64,000 nucleotides of DNA from Liolophura sinensis (GCF_032854445.1 NC_088304.1:24937704-25001703), one strand, 5' to 3'; shown: positions 14,690 to 28,678, numbered from the stretch's first letter. Numbers and translations are program-made. The notes: generated by a model from the letters alone, not told the origin.

Positions 14690-15400
14690 ACCTGCAAACT
14701 ATCCTCATTTTATAGCCTCTGGGCATGTATATCATCCTCATTTCTCAAGTTACAGACATGTGTCCTCATTTCTCAGTCTATCAACATGTCCTCATTTCCC
14801 AGTCCTTCAACATATATCCTCATTTCTCAATCTAAAGTCATGTATCCTCATTTCTTATACTATAGACATGCATCTTCATTTCTCAATCTACATACATGTA
14901 TCCTCAATTCTCAAGCTATAGACATGTATCCTCATTTCTCAGGCTACAGACATGTATTTTTATTTCTCAGGCTACAGACATGTATCTTTATTTCTCAGGC
15001 TACAGACATGTATCCTCATTTCTCAAGCTACAGACATGTATTCTTATTTCTCATGCTACAGACATGTACATGTAGCCTCATTTCACAATTTATAGACATG
15101 TATCCTTAATTCTCAAGCTACAGACGTATTATTTCTCTGGCTACAGACATCTATTCTCATTTCTCAGGCTACACACATGTATCCTCAATTCTCAAGCTAT
15201 AGACATGTATCCTCATTTCTCAAGCTACAGACGTATTATTTCTCTGGCTACAGACATCTATTCTCATTTCTCACGCCACAGACATGTACATGTATCCTCA
15301 TTTCTCAAGTTACTGATATGTATCTCAATTCTTAAGCTAGAGACATACAGATTATCTTCATTTCTCAAACCTCTTGCATTTGTATTTTATGGTAGATAGC
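14690..15400. repeat. 28-bp minisatellite, about 25 copies
   Basis: Units of CTCATTTCTCAAGCTACAGA followed by CATGTATC, with frequent variants. The plus-strand frames 14675-15109 and 15205-15399 are translations of it. Confidence 0.9.
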
Positions 15401-15639
15401 ATTTGTCTCAATCTTCTGGTAAAAGTACACATGGAAATTCAAACACCATTGGATCTTTTTATTAAAAGATACAAAGTTAAAGACTTGTAAAAGCAGCAGT
15501 AAAAGTCAATCCAACTTTGAAACTATCCAGATCCCACTTCTCATGGATGTTATTCTCCTGTCCGCCAGCAGACATTTGAGGATTTTACCCTCATAATTGC
15601 CGTATAAAATCGATGCCACATGAACAAAGTTATGTCACA

Positions 15640-15900
15640 AAGACAAGTAAACAGAGAGTTTCTGCCAGACAGGTCAGATTTACACTAGCTGTCAAAACTT
15701 GTTTACATCTTCCACAGACCAGCCCAATTTCCTGTGTGTTACTCCAGGGACTATCGGCATCCCCCAGATGGAGCTTTGCGAGGCAGGCAACCAGAAGGGT
15801 ATGCCACCGGGGGAAACGCGCCAGCAGAAGATTGTATAAGCCCTGTGTATTCCCCCTTCCTGGAGACAAGTGCTCCATTATCCGATATATAAAGTGACCT
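15640..15900. other. GC-richer unique segment within Slingshot intron 1
   Basis: Unlike its surroundings this stretch is not repetitive and is richer in G and C. On the SSH sense strand TTTATATA (about 15886-15893) lies upstream of it. Open frames exist on both strands but none is recognised. It could be an enhancer or alternative promoter; nothing proves it. Confidence 0.25.
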
Positions 15901-16974
15901 ATTACCAGAGACCATGTGTGTGTACATACCGAACGTCAACCAGTGCAAGGGTATATGTTTACAGACTACTTGCACACGCTGTAGCAACACAAAGTACAAC
16001 TCTCAATTACAGCGCCAGACCATTAAACCATTTATTACGGGACACAATACACTGCTCGTCATTTTTTTTATTACGCTACATAAAGTTTGCTTTCATAAGC
16101 TGGCCGATTTTCACTGCAAAGTATAATTTTAAAGGCAACTAAACTTTAACCTTTCAAATAACTATTTAGAGCTTTGAAAAGTGAAGGATACATACATGTA
16201 TATGTGTATCAATAGAAAGAAATGAAAGGGAAAAACCTAAAACATTACATTGCAAATTCCTAGCTCACTCCCTTAAAAGATTTCAAATTTCCAGGCTTTT
16301 TCAAAAATTCCTGATTTTCCTGTCCTTTCAAGGCCTGGAAATGTTACTTTCAAACTCCAGGTTTTTCAACTTTTTCAAGGTTTTACGACCTCATAGGAAC
16401 CCGGTAATTCATCTGCCAATCCTTTTTATTTTATTATTTTGCGATTTAATTAAATAGTGTACTTTAATTGAAACCTACTGAAAATATGACATAGAATTAC
16501 ACTTAGTGGACAATTCACTTAAACTCTGGAATTTGAATAGGCAAACAGTATTTACCTTTCCCTTCCCCCAGCACAAAAATACACATCTCAAGACCTAATT
16601 CTACAACGTTAAAATTTCACCAACTTAAAATTTTATACGAAATCTTGAACACTTAAGAATTTAGGAAAGTGTCCTAATGCATGAATATCTGGCTATTTAT
16701 CAAATTAAACTTTAATAGCAGCAGAAATCTACGCTATAGATACAGATTTCAAATTATAACTTAATTCAAATAGCTATGTGGAATTTGCATCTGTGCGATA
16801 AGAAAAAGGTTAACAACTTACACGATCAATTAAGTTAATCGAGTAATTCGTATAATTAGTCCAGTAATTCATTAGCCCATATAAATCACTTATACTGTAC
16901 ATTTACATGACGTGGACGTCCCCTCAAATCTGGCAGCACAAGTAAGCTAATACCTGTAGGTACATGGTAAACTA

Positions 16975-17100
16975 CATGTATGTGTAAACATATGTGTAAA
17001 ACATGTATGTGTGAACATATGTGTAAACATACGCGTAAAACATGTATGTGTAAACATGTGTAAAACATGTATGTGTAAAGATATGTGTAAAACATGTAGA
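16975..17100. repeat. ATGTGTAAACAT-type simple repeat
   Basis: Irregular repeats of ACATGTATGTGTAAA and ACATATGTGTAAA, about 10-20 bp each. Confidence 0.7.
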
Positions 17101-17404
17101 ATGTAACAGCGGATTGGCATCATCCCTGATGATAAATACAGCGGTGGGTTACGGGAATGTGTTCAGGAGGGTGATACAAGAACTTGCGGGCTTTCCATCA
17201 AATTATTGTACTGTACACGTACGTCCTTCACAGAGGAAAAAAAAACTCAGCAAAGTGTAATTAATCACTAAATAAGGCCAAACATAAAACTTGTTCTTTG
17301 CACAAAACCAAAACAGGACCCTACCATGTTATATCCTTTCTCCTATTTACTTAACATACCTGAATGTTTCAGGCCAGACCCAGAAAATTTCACTTCCGTA
17401 AACA

Positions 17405-18400
17405 AAAGGAAACCACAACAGCTCACCAGGTACATCATGTACGTGATACACTTCATGCTACCTCACCAGGTACATCACGGATCTGACACATTTCCTGCTA
17501 CCTCACCAGGTACATCATGTACATGATACACCTCCTGCTACCTCACCAGATACATCATGTACCTGATAAACCTCCTGCTACTTCACCAGGTACAATCACG
17601 GATCTGACAACATTTCCTGCTACCTCACCAGCTACATCACGGATCTGACACATTTCCTGCTACCTCACCAGGTACATCATGTACCTGATACACCTCCTGC
17701 TACTTCACCAGGTACATCACGGATCTGACACATTTCCTGCTACCTCACCAGCTACATCATGTACCTCATATAACCTCCTGCTACCTCACCAGCTACATCA
17801 TGTACCTCATATACCTCCTGCTACCTCACCAGCTACACCATGGGCCTGACACATTTCCTGCTATTTCACCAGGTACATCACCGACTGATACACCTCCTGC
17901 TACCTCACCAGGTACATCATGGACCTGACACTCCTGCTACCTCACCAGGTATATCATGGACCTGATACACCTCCTGCTACCTCACCAGGTACATCATGGG
18001 ACCTGACACATCTGCTACTTCACCAGGTACAACACGGATCTGACACATTTCCTGCTACCTCACCAGGTACATCATGTACATGATACACCTCCTGCTACTT
18101 CACCAGGTACATCATGGACCTGATACACCTCCTGCTTACCTCACCAGGTACATCATGGACCTGACACACCTCCTGCTACCTCACCAGGTACATCATGGAC
18201 CTGACACACCTCCTGCTACCTCACCAGGTACATCATGGAACTGACAAACCTCCTGCTACCTCACCAGGTACATCATGGAACTGACACACCTCCTGCTACC
18301 TCACCAGGTACATCATGACCTGACACTCCTACTACTTCACTACATACACCATGTACTGACACATCTCCTGGCACCTCACCAGGTACATCACACACTTACA
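17405..18400. repeat. 40-bp minisatellite, about 24 copies
   Basis: Units of CTCCTGCTACCTCACCAGGT followed by ACATCATGGACCTGACACAC. Units differ by substitutions and small indels. On the SSH sense strand each unit reads TACCTGGTGAGGTAGCAGG, which contains a donor-like CTG/GTGAGG. Confidence 0.93.
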
Positions 18401-19803
18401 GCAAATTCGTGTCACTTCTAGCAAATTCAAGTCGGGGCAATGTTACACAAATAATTTTCCAAGCGGCCTATGGTCGTGATTAACCCCATTCATATACATG
18501 CATGTATGCATAGAAAAATGAAACGGTTGCCATGGAAAAGTGGATCAAAATACAAAATGCGGACATTATAAATACTATTAGCATCCTATTAGTTCCATAC
18601 TTCAGGTTAATTAATCTATTATAAGAACAAACTGAGTCTTTATGGAGGAGCTTTAATCCACATAATTGTGAAACGCCATGAAATACATTCTTTTGTGTAC
18701 TTCAGTTCATCAACAAAACTGACACGGATATGCACCAAATTTCGATGTTAATATAAATTAAAGCTCGCTGGTGTTATAAAAGAAGATCATTTTAAATGAA
18801 TGCTGCTTTAATTGACATCCGCTAAACTAAATTTATAAACATTTTTCGAAATAAAAGGACAAATTCACAGAGGCTATAAAGTGACAAAATTTATGAAGCT
18901 CTCTGTAGAATATATTATTCAAATTACAACTTACTGTCCAACTAAATTTCATGAAAAGCGAGTATGAAAGCCACAACTGTCCAAAATTTATTTATTTCTT
19001 TGAAGTATAGACGAAGTATGCTTCACTTATAAACCTGTAGTATTGTACAAACAAGTTCACTGGTAGAGAAAAGACAGCGTTTTAACAGAGAGAAGCAGGG
19101 TGGGAATTTCCCAGCCAACTTCATGTTACAGTTAGACCTACCTAAAGTAGCCATAAGACAGCTCTATCACTTATTCCCAGCAAGGCTCTAAGATTAGTAG
19201 AGATGAGGGAATTTTGGGAACCAAACCCTTCATTGCCAACATTGCCAAAATGAAAAGCCATGCCAAAAAAAAATTTATTTACATTAAGAAGCCCTCATTG
19301 GTCAAGTTATTTATTGAGTTCTCCTCACGAGACAAAAGGCTCTTCACACTGCTACGACACCAATGAGCTGTTCTCACTGAAACAGTTCATTGCAGCTCAA
19401 TAACATCCATCAAGCGGATTTTCCGGTAACTGGAGAGAGAGAGAGTACATTTAGTTTCCTGGGATGTCCAGGGATTTACACCGATTTCCTCTGCCCCTAA
19501 ATCTGCCGTTGTACCAGAGAAAAATTTGTGATTTGTGATTAAACACCAGTTTAATTAATTAAAAAATAAATCGCTGAAGACTTACTTCCTCCTGAATGAT
19601 GCACTGCCTAAAAGTTTCAGTGCGTGACAATACAAATGGTAGGATACCTCGCTACATCAGTTACATGCAAACAGTGCTCTACGAAAAGCTTTCTCCTTGT
19701 AGATCAGTATTTCTACAAACATATACATGTGTATGCACAATGTACATATATATGCATCCATTTTTTTCATTTCATTTGAATTGTTTAAATTTTCTTTATT
19801 CAC

Positions 19804-19976
19804 TTATTTATTTATCTGACTGGTGTTTTACGCCGACGCAAGAATATTTCACTTATAACATGACGGCCAGCATTAGGGTAGGAGGAAACCAGGCAGAGGC
19901 CAGGGGAAACTCACAACCATTGGTGAGCTGCTCCTGGGTCATTAGTGTGCTAACCAACTAAGCCATGGACGCCCCG
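19804..19976 (-). mobile_element. SINE family A, minus strand, internally deleted
   Basis: TTATTTATCTGACTGGTGTT at one end and GCTAACCAACTAAGCCATGG (reverse of the tRNA-like head) at the other, with part of the middle missing. Confidence 0.85.
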
Positions 19977-21096
19977 TTTAGATTTTAAGACCATATATGG
20001 TAACAAACATCATAGCCATTGGTTTTTTGTTTTATTTTATTTTATTTAAAATGATAGCAACTTGCCTAGTACATACAGATTCTAAAAAACAAGCTCTAAA
20101 TGGCTGGCAAAAATTTAAAACTATCAAACCATAGCTGGATTTGAAACCATTTCCTCAATGGTGAGAGTCTAAAGTACCATGCTCCCTTTCACATAGGTTT
20201 TATCAGTTGTGAAATCATGGTTACGACCTGTAGACCCATGAAGCTTTCATACTTGGGAACTATACTGGCCCTGAGTTCAGGCTCAGTGAACCACTTAAAC
20301 GTTGTTGTGTAGTACATACACACTGCCATGATTGTCACTTCCTGCTTTTTGTCACTGAAAATCAATCTGTATTCACAGTGAAGGTCTGACCTGGATATAT
20401 ATACATACATATGTATGTGCGTGCGTGTGGGTGTCCTCACTGCCAGCTAGTTGTCTGGAGTATCAGGCATGTACCACAAATACCATGTACTCCATGAGAA
20501 CCTGTCAACATATAATCTGTATGCTAACATGTACTGCTATATGCAAAAGGCATTTCGGGTAACATCACATGTTTGACGCTCTCATTTTCTTAAATATCTT
20601 AAGTCTGGAATTCTATCAGTAATGCTTTTATAATACTACGCGAGGCCAATTCTCAGCCTAAATCACTTGATATGTTTAGTACAAGCACATTACTACCCTA
20701 TACGACCGAAAAATTTTATCCATGACTAAGTTGCTCATTTTTCCAGATTCTGGGAGTTCTATTGATTTTAGAAAGGTGCTTTGACAGATGTTTGGAAGGT
20801 AAGATGATATTCCACTGGGGAAATGTAACTTTTAGCACGTAATACATCATAACATTTAGTTGCCTCTATATAGAATACTCTTTTGAGGTCGAAATTTTTA
20901 GGTCATTTATGGTATAACATAATTTGGATACATGTTAATGCCGAATCAAAATTAGCATTTTCATCCACAAAAAGACTGAATTCTCAATCTCCACCACAAG
21001 ATTCCTTGAATGATGTTTAAGTACTGTTACAGATTGAGAGTACTGGAGTTCTTGAACCTATTTCTTGAATTCATTTTTTTTGGCTATCAGACGTGT

Positions 21097-21315
21097 TGAT
21101 TTTTTTTTTTTTTTTTTTTTTTTTTTGATTGGTGTTTTACGCCGTACTCAAGAATATTTCACTTATACGACGGCGGCCAGCATTATGGTGGGTGGAAACC
21201 GGGCAGAGGGGAAACCCACGACCATCCGCAGGTTGCTGCCAGACCTTCCCACGTACGGCCGGAGAGGAAGGCAGCATGAGCTAGTCTTGAACTCACAGCG
21301 ACCGCAGACTGGTGT
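21097..21315 (-). mobile_element. SINE family A, minus strand, with poly(T) at its 3' end
   Basis: A long T run is followed by GATTGGTGTTTTACGCCGTA, then CGGCGGCCAGCATTATGGTG and ACGACCATCCGCAGGTTGCT. The tRNA-like head is partly missing. Confidence 0.85.
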
Positions 21316-21866
21316 TGAACTATACTATGAGATGTAATACTGGGTATGTGACAGCAGTCTTGTCAGAGGATCGAAACAAAGCAGAATAAGAAAGAAACGG
21401 GGTTCTATCATCAGAATGACTGGTCGACTTGAAAGTTTTTTTGTTTTATGCAAGATTTTACTCCCTAGTGAGGAATCAGAAAAGGGCTTATGTACTAGTC
21501 TGTGTGGGTTTCATGGCAGGGTTGCCATAGCTAATCCTAACATGGACTGAACGTGTTTCAGGTGAGTGAACAACAGGTAACAATATAACAAAGGAAGGAT
21601 TAAAATACAGATTAAAGGGTTATCATTGGTATGACTTGTATCTCATGCATATAAGCCATTAACAGCTGTATGAGTGATGAAAAGTGTTATATACAATGTA
21701 TAGGTTAATTAGAATGGATGAAGATAATCTTAACAAACGAAGGCCAGTTCCCATCCAGGAAATAAAATATTGGTCAAAGCATTCAAGGATCTAATTTCCT
21801 ATAATGTTTTCCAGCCCTTTCACGGATCGTTCAGTTTAAAGACTAGCCAGAGGACCAGTAAGCTGT

Positions 21867-22037
21867 CCCTCCTCGCTTCAAGGAAGGGGCCTCAGTGGCT
21901 CCCTCCTCGCTTCAAGGAAGGGGCCTCAGTGGCTCCCCCCCTTGCTTCAAGGAAGGGGCCTCAGTGGCTCCCGCCTTGCTTCAAGGAAGGGGCCTCAGTG
22001 GCTCCCTCCTTGCTTCAAGGAAGGGGCCTCAGTGGCT
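21867..22037. repeat. 34-bp minisatellite spanning a SINE 5' junction, five copies
   Basis: Each unit consists of CCCTCCT, then TGCTTCAAGGAA (the target-site duplication of the adjacent SINE; the two leftmost copies read CGCTTCAAGGAA), then GGGGCCTCAGTGGCT (the first bases of the SINE). The fifth copy runs straight into the full SINE at 22023. Confidence 0.88.
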
Positions 22038-22297
22038 CAGTTGGTTAGCGCTCTGGTACAGCGTAATGGCACAGGAGCCTCTCACCAATGCGGTGGCGAT
22101 GAGTTCAAGTCCAGCTCATGCTGGCTTCTTCTCCAGCCATACATGGGATGGTCTGTCAGCAACCTGCGGATGGTCATAGGTTTCCCCCAGGCTCTGCCCA
22201 GTTTCCTCCCATCATAATGCTGGCCGCAGTCGTATAAAAAGAAAGACTTTTGAGTACGGCGTAAAACAACAACCAAATAAATAAATAAAAACATAAA
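22023..22297 (+). mobile_element. Full-length tRNA-derived SINE (family A) with 12-bp TSD
   Basis: The head GGGGCCTCAGTGGCTCAGTT resembles a tRNA A-box region and GAGTTCAAGTCC a B box. The body ends with GAGTACGGCGTAAAACAAC and an AAATAAATAAATAAA tail. Flanking TGCTTCAAGGAA occurs at 22011-22022 and 22298-22309. Confidence 0.9.
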
Positions 22298-25200
22298 TGC
22301 TTCAAGGAAACTTGCTCTTGTTCTGTGTTCTTGCAGCCAAATTTACTTAGAACTCAGCAAAATCTACAGTGACTGGAATTTCACCTCTTAAGGTTTATGA
22401 TATAGACTTAATGTTGTAGAGGCCATGCCACCAGCTATGAATCAATCCAGGAACAAATTTAATCAGAGTTTGGCAAACACACTAACATTCAGAGCTTCAA
22501 AAGAACCTTTTGCGCCTGTCGGCTTTGATAATGAAAATAGCCCCACCACTCAGAGCGAACAGCAATACCCTGCATGGCTAAAACAAACCATAACCCATTG
22601 AACTGAAGCATAAAAGCATGTATCCATCTGACATCTCGCATAAACACACTTTCCATTAAAACAAATGTTATCACCAGGGAAAACCAAATCAAGGGTGTGT
22701 GCACCATATTTTCCTGTATTAATGCCCTGTCACAATTCAAATGCCGCACACATTTTTTCTGGGTTTTTTTTGGTATGCATGCAACAATACCTTAAATACA
22801 AGTCTGGATTGTATACAGTATGGATTGTGTACAACAGCCTATGTGCATGTGGCTGGTATATCAATCATTCTCCCTCCAAACCTTTGCACGAACATGTTTG
22901 TCATATGGATGACACTCTTCTGCCATTATTGGATATTGTGGTAGTTACATATCCAAACAGGCCTTTTACCAAGAGCTCACTAGTCCTAACAGTGACTTCT
23001 GGTTACTATGGTTAAAGTGTCACTCCACATTCCATCCCTGGAGAAAAAACAAAAGATCAGCCACCACCCATTTCACTTCTGGCCATTCCACAGAACCTTT
23101 TCACAGGCTCACATGGCGGTATTTTTATTTCAGCAACATTTGCAGAACTGATGAACCTGTACTCCATTTTTCTCAACCCACAAAATCTGACCACCATCGT
23201 AAATTCCCCCACGGAGATGAAAAACTCCACTGTATGTTGAGAAACACCAACTAAACAAATGTATAAATTAAAAGTTTTCATCGTTAAAATCAACTAAAAA
23301 AAAATTACAATAAATAAAATAAAGTATTTTTCCCCAATTTTTTTTCATCTGCAAATTCCTAGTTTCCAATCATTCCCATTTACATGATGTATTACATGTG
23401 GCCAAGAACACTCTGTTAGATCATTACCCAGAATTCCTTAGCAAGTAAGCCTGCAAGTAGGATGATCATGATGACACAAAATCCCCAATGATCAAGGTGC
23501 AGCCAACATCACCAAGATTGCACACTACTCAAGGGCTTCTGCTAGCATACAAGTACATGCCAGCCAACGAGGGATTACAGTTTACAGGGTTTTTTTTTTG
23601 TTCACATCTGCCGAGATCAGCTGTCTGATACAGAGTCTCCATTTATTTCCGGTCTCTGCATGCTTTGTTCTGGTATTGATTGGTTGGTGGAAATGTTTTT
23701 ATCACCCTACTGTATATATCACCAGCGTAGAACGCAAAAGACAGTCTGAATCACCCAATGATTCACATACTGCCCTCACATCAACCCCATCTGCCACCTA
23801 AATGCTTCTACATACCAATTTTCCACACCCTCTAAAAGCTTAATTTGATTTATTCAGATGCCAGTTGACAAAACTGACTCTTCCATTTTATTAAAACATT
23901 TTCCTTTTTTTTCCCTCAGAAATTTCTTCTCCCAAAGCTTGATCGATACCAATTTCCATGCATCCCATCACTTTTTTCTCCCTCCTGTTGCATTTCCATT
24001 TCTGAGTTGACTGAATGCCTAAGTTTACCACTGATTTATCACCATGTACCATAAATGAAGTCTCGCCAATTTGCCGCAAATATGCATGTATTGAAAAAAA
24101 GCTTACATCTGTAATGATTTGCCAACAGGAACCAATGTACCAATAATTATGTTGTCATGTTGTGCTGTTCTCTTACAGGCGTTGCAAGCAGAATGCTTCT
24201 TTCAACCACCAATAAAAAGTTAAGGCCAAGTGCAATATTAGCTAGTTTCACATCACTGGTTTCAAAAACAGTCAGCACAGGGGGTACAGTTTGCAACTTC
24301 AACTGCTTCTGATACCAATCCACAAATGGGAAGCATAGCAGTAATAATAACAAAGAGGAATCAGAGGGTAACAGAAACCACTAATACATGTACATTGTAA
24401 AAATAATAATTCCCTTTTTGATTATCCACTTTTTAAATGATGAGAACACAATGGCAAAGCTATATAAATGTGTTTCGAATAAAATACACACTTAATTCAA
24501 AAATTCAAATGGGCCTAGTAGAGGGTAAAAAAAAGGTAGAGCTTCAGTTTTCTGGGACACTAACCAATCCTTCAACTACTAAGCTGCTAAGATGCAACCT
24601 TATGCAGTTGACTACTTTGAACCAAGCCATTTGCAAACACCACAACAGGTTAGTGCTTTGCCCCCACAGATATCTTTCTGCAATGGCATGATTGTATCAG
24701 AGAAAACCCTGTGACTAATGAGATAACTGCAGGAAAGATCCATGTCGAAAGAAGATCAATCTTATCTTCAGTCAATATCACATTCACGCATGTTTAACAA
24801 AGGTTTTTATTAAATTCGCTGATTTTACAGCATACGGAAATAACTAATATCTGACCAATAGTTACACCAGCAAATAACACTGTTGCAAAAGTTGGTAAAA
24901 AAAATCATGTGAAACTTCAGGGTGATTTACAGTACATATAAATCCAATAACTTCAAATGAGTTTTCCTGAACTTCTGTACTCTTAATACTGTAATGGTTA
25001 CTGATCTGTGACCGAAAAATTCCCCAAAGTCACAGGTGATCTATTGTGCATGTTAAACACATGTTTTGATTGATTGGCCTGTAGCTATCGGAAACAATTT
25101 TCCTAATTCCTCGTCATTCTCATATATGAAAGAGAAACTTTCAGTGCTATTTACGGACACTTTTAATTTCACTAAAAATATAATTTTATCAGGTCTATGC

Positions 25201-25310
25201 AGAATAATATTAATGCCTTTAGAATATGCTTGAATAAACAGCCTGCAAACATGTGAATAGGTTGAAGAATTAAAGCCATGACAGCATGTACAGTAACTAA
25301 TGAAATTATT

Positions 25311-25640
25311 GAGTGAGGGAGTGAGTGCTTGGGGTTTAACGTCGTACTCAACAATTTTTCAGTCAAATAAGGACGAAGGAGTCCTTTGGGTGTATGTGAT
25401 GTGCCGCCTTGTTGCAGGACGGATCTCCACCCCTCTTTTATCTAGTGCTGCTTCACTGAGACGACTTACCGAAGGCAAGCAAGCCGCCCTGTCCGAGCCA
25501 TTATACTGATATGGGTCAACCAGTTGTTGCACTATCCCCTTCATGCTGAAGGCCAAGCGAGGAAGTTACAACTTCCTCTTTTTAAAGTCTTAGGTGTGTC
25601 TCAACCCAGTATTGATCCTGGATCTACTGCTCTCGAAGCG
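25311..25640 (-). mobile_element. SINE family B, minus strand
   Basis: GTGAGTGCTTGGGGTTTAAC, CTGCTTCACTGAGACGACTT and CGAGGAAGTTACAACTTCCT match family B in reverse. The tRNA-like head is diverged. Confidence 0.85.
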
Positions 25641-26054
25641 TGAAATTACTGAAGAAAACCTCATCTCAGTCAACAACTTTACCTACATGTTTAACAGATG
25701 TTTTTTGTTGAATGGCCTGATTGTACATATAGTTATCAAAAGAAACCATGTGACTGATGAAGTTATTGCACGCAAGGTCCACGGCCACAAATATGTGAGC
25801 GGCCTTCATATAATACACTATTTGTCCTAAACACACCAGCCAACCAATATAATCAGCAAATGAACCATCGTTCTGAGCCCAAAGTACATAAAAGCTGGAT
25901 AAGCCCTTTATTTACTGCCCTCATTAGCTGGGGTACTCAGTATCCTTCATATGCTGATAGCTTGTAGAGATTCGGCCAAAAGCTCTTGTCATCTACATGT
26001 AGCTAACATGCTTGGCATTTTTGTACTGGACTAAATATGCTTTTTAAATATTTC

Positions 26055-26255
26055 ATGGCCTTGCTAGTTAATGAGCTGGCTCATTGTGACCCGACCACTG
26101 AGGTTGGGTGTTCAAATCCAGCTTTCGCTCTTGCAACTATAGTTTTATTAAGTGCCTGGTAAAAAAGGTTGATGGTTTGCTCCAGGCAATCTGGTTTCCT
26201 CCAAACCTGACATTTTATGGGAAAAATACTTTAGCACAGCAATAAAATAAATAAA
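26055..26255 (+). mobile_element. tRNA-like SINE (family C), diverged
   Basis: GGGTGTTCAAATCCAGCTTT (B-box-like) is followed by TTTGCTCCAGGCAATCTGGT and an AATAAAATAAATAAATG tail. Confidence 0.65.
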
Positions 26256-27259
26256 TGTAATACCGCAGAAAACCGGGATCTTTGATTTACAAATCTTTCT
26301 CAGCTATTCGCTGATCAAAACCGTCCAAATCACGTCACAACAGTGCTGAAGGGCATAAAAAAATATACTTCAATTTGTGCGTTTACATCGTATCACATTT
26401 TCTCAAAGTATTCTAAATTTTTTCTTTAACAAATAACTTTATACATGACAGTTACATGAATCATGGTGGCTGGTTACATCACAGTTCAACTAATCAATCA
26501 CATGCCTCATGCAATCAAGAGCACGGAAACTATTTCCTAGAGCTTCCTGCGTGCAAGTTGCGTTAACTTATGCAAGATAGTATTAAAACAAATCAGGCTT
26601 GCACATGTACCCTCACGCTGACAGGTGAATGTTCATATCTCACAAACTATTTAGGAAGTGGCTAGCAATTTTTTTTTTTTTCACGTCCATTGCCAGTACA
26701 CACATACATCAACATTTGTTTAAAATGTGGCTTAAAGAAAAAAACTCTTATCGTTAACAGTCTTTGAATTATTTTAACTTTCTTTTCTAACAAACACTTT
26801 TGGTCCAGGTTAAATACTCCAAAAATAAAGGACCCAAGAATTTCGCAATATTTTTCATACATGTAATCAAAATACGATTATACTTCCACATGTCGACGTG
26901 GAATATCAGACCAGTACATTTTTACTCATGGGAATTAATCTTTGGATTAAAGTGTCTGAATCCATTGTCACGGTTGAGTGGTGCAGGGATATCCATGTGT
27001 TGTACATATCCAGCCAACCAGAACCAGAGCCATCACACCCGCTTCCTGTTTCTGCAGCACCACAATATATAGTAACTTGAATTCCTCCAGGAAATATCCG
27101 CCTGTTTTAACACATTTTCAGCGTAGGTTTGTCACTCGATATGGGAGGGGAAATCATAAGGCCGATTATGTTATCAGAGCCAGGTCTACTCTAGTTTCAT
27201 AGGCTCTGTCCTTGATGAGATGAGAATGTGTCTTGCCTGTCATGCCTCTTATTAAAGAA

Positions 27260-27260
27260 C

Positions 27261-27302
<42 letters not shown>
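27260..27302. repeat. TA microsatellite
   Basis: Long (TA)n interrupted by ACATG. Confidence 0.9.
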
Positions 27303-27306
<4 letters not shown>

Positions 27307-28038
27307 AACTCTTCAAACCATTCAAACATGTATGAATTTTCTCACTTTTTCCAAACATACTCTACCTACCTTTTTAAACATATTTTTCTAAACCCTTATA
27401 AACCTTTTCTATTTACTGGACCTTTTCATACATGTACCCCGCATGTACATATATGTAAATCCTCAAGAATCTTTCTAAACATATCCTATTTTCTAAACCT
27501 AGCTGTTCAAATATACCCTAATTTCTTACATTTTCTAATATATATTTTTAACCCACTCATATACATCATTTCTTCGACCACATGCATCTCAACTTTTCCT
27601 ATCTTTTTGACCTAAGTCTTCTCAGCCATATCCTATTTCCTCCACACTGTTTAAATATATTTTGTAATCTTTCCAAAGAGATACTTTTTTGTGTGCATGC
27701 ATTTTATGAGCTGTCTGACTACATGTAGTTGTCTGGTACCCAAAACTTGGAATGCAATTTACTCTCAGCGTTATTAGTCAACAGCATCAATATCAATGCG
27801 CTGCCTACTAAAATGTTCTATATTTACACATGAAAACCTTGAATAATCGTATATACTAAACAACTGCGTGTATCATCTCTCATTCCCGCACTGATATCCT
27901 TCAACAGAGACAGTCCATGGCCCAGTCACTTTAAACATATGCCTCTTACTACATCGTTAGTAGTTTCTCGTGACCTTGGTTGGCAAAACAGACGTGCTAC
28001 ATGCAAGTACGTTAATTACTAATAAATAATTATTCATT

Positions 28039-28139
28039 ACAAAACTTTACATAAATTCCAAGAAAAAAAAATGCTTTTTGAAAGGTCATTACAAAACTTT
28101 ACATTAATTCCACGAAAAAAAAATGCTTTTTGAAAGGTC
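28039..28139. repeat. Tandem duplication of about 50-60 bp
   Basis: CATTACAAAACTTTACAT and AAAAAAAATGCTTTTTGAAA occur twice in the same order. Confidence 0.85.
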
Positions 28140-28678
28140 AATCCTGATCCCCCATTTGCTTTAATTATTTTCCCGTTAGTTTGTTTGAATGCGCGACGAT
28201 CATGAGAAAACAAGCAATTAATTAACATTGGCCTTGTAGTTTCATAAATTTAACCACCATTAAATATATTTGATACAGCAAGTATGAGAGGAATGTAGCA
28301 GTCTGCTGTCCCCTTCTGGACAGTAAATCATACCCATAATCCCCTTGTCCCCAGGAAGTAAACACTCACAGGTCACATGACCACTCAGATCAAGAGATCG
28401 TAGATGTTCTACTTATTCCAAAACTGGATTTACAACAGATCTGATAATCTGCGAATTAAGACGACCTGCTCATAAATCAATAAAAATAATTTACAAAATG
28501 TTTTCATTGTTGCAAGATAATTTTAGCTAATAAAACAGTAGTGTGTAAAACACTGTGTCTTTTTATTCCAACTGAAATTGACATCAAAGTGAAAGAAGCC
28601 AACTGATAAAACGATGCCATCAGAGTAATCTCTACGAAATAGCTATTGTATTATGGTATGATAAAACATCTTTTTGCC

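Noticed and set aside
14675-15399. Plus-strand repeat protein with ATDMYPHFSS units
   Set aside because: 28-bp minisatellite.
19596-19961. 121-codon plus-strand frame
   Set aside because: Its second half is antisense SINE sequence; no homology in the first half.
21065-21337. 90-codon plus-strand frame starting before a poly-T run
   Set aside because: Antisense SINE family A.
22023-22110. Possible tRNA gene (also the SINE heads at 36071 and 49618)
   Set aside because: A- and B-box-like sequences are present but belong to SINE heads with SINE bodies and tails; no proper cloverleaf acceptor stem was found.
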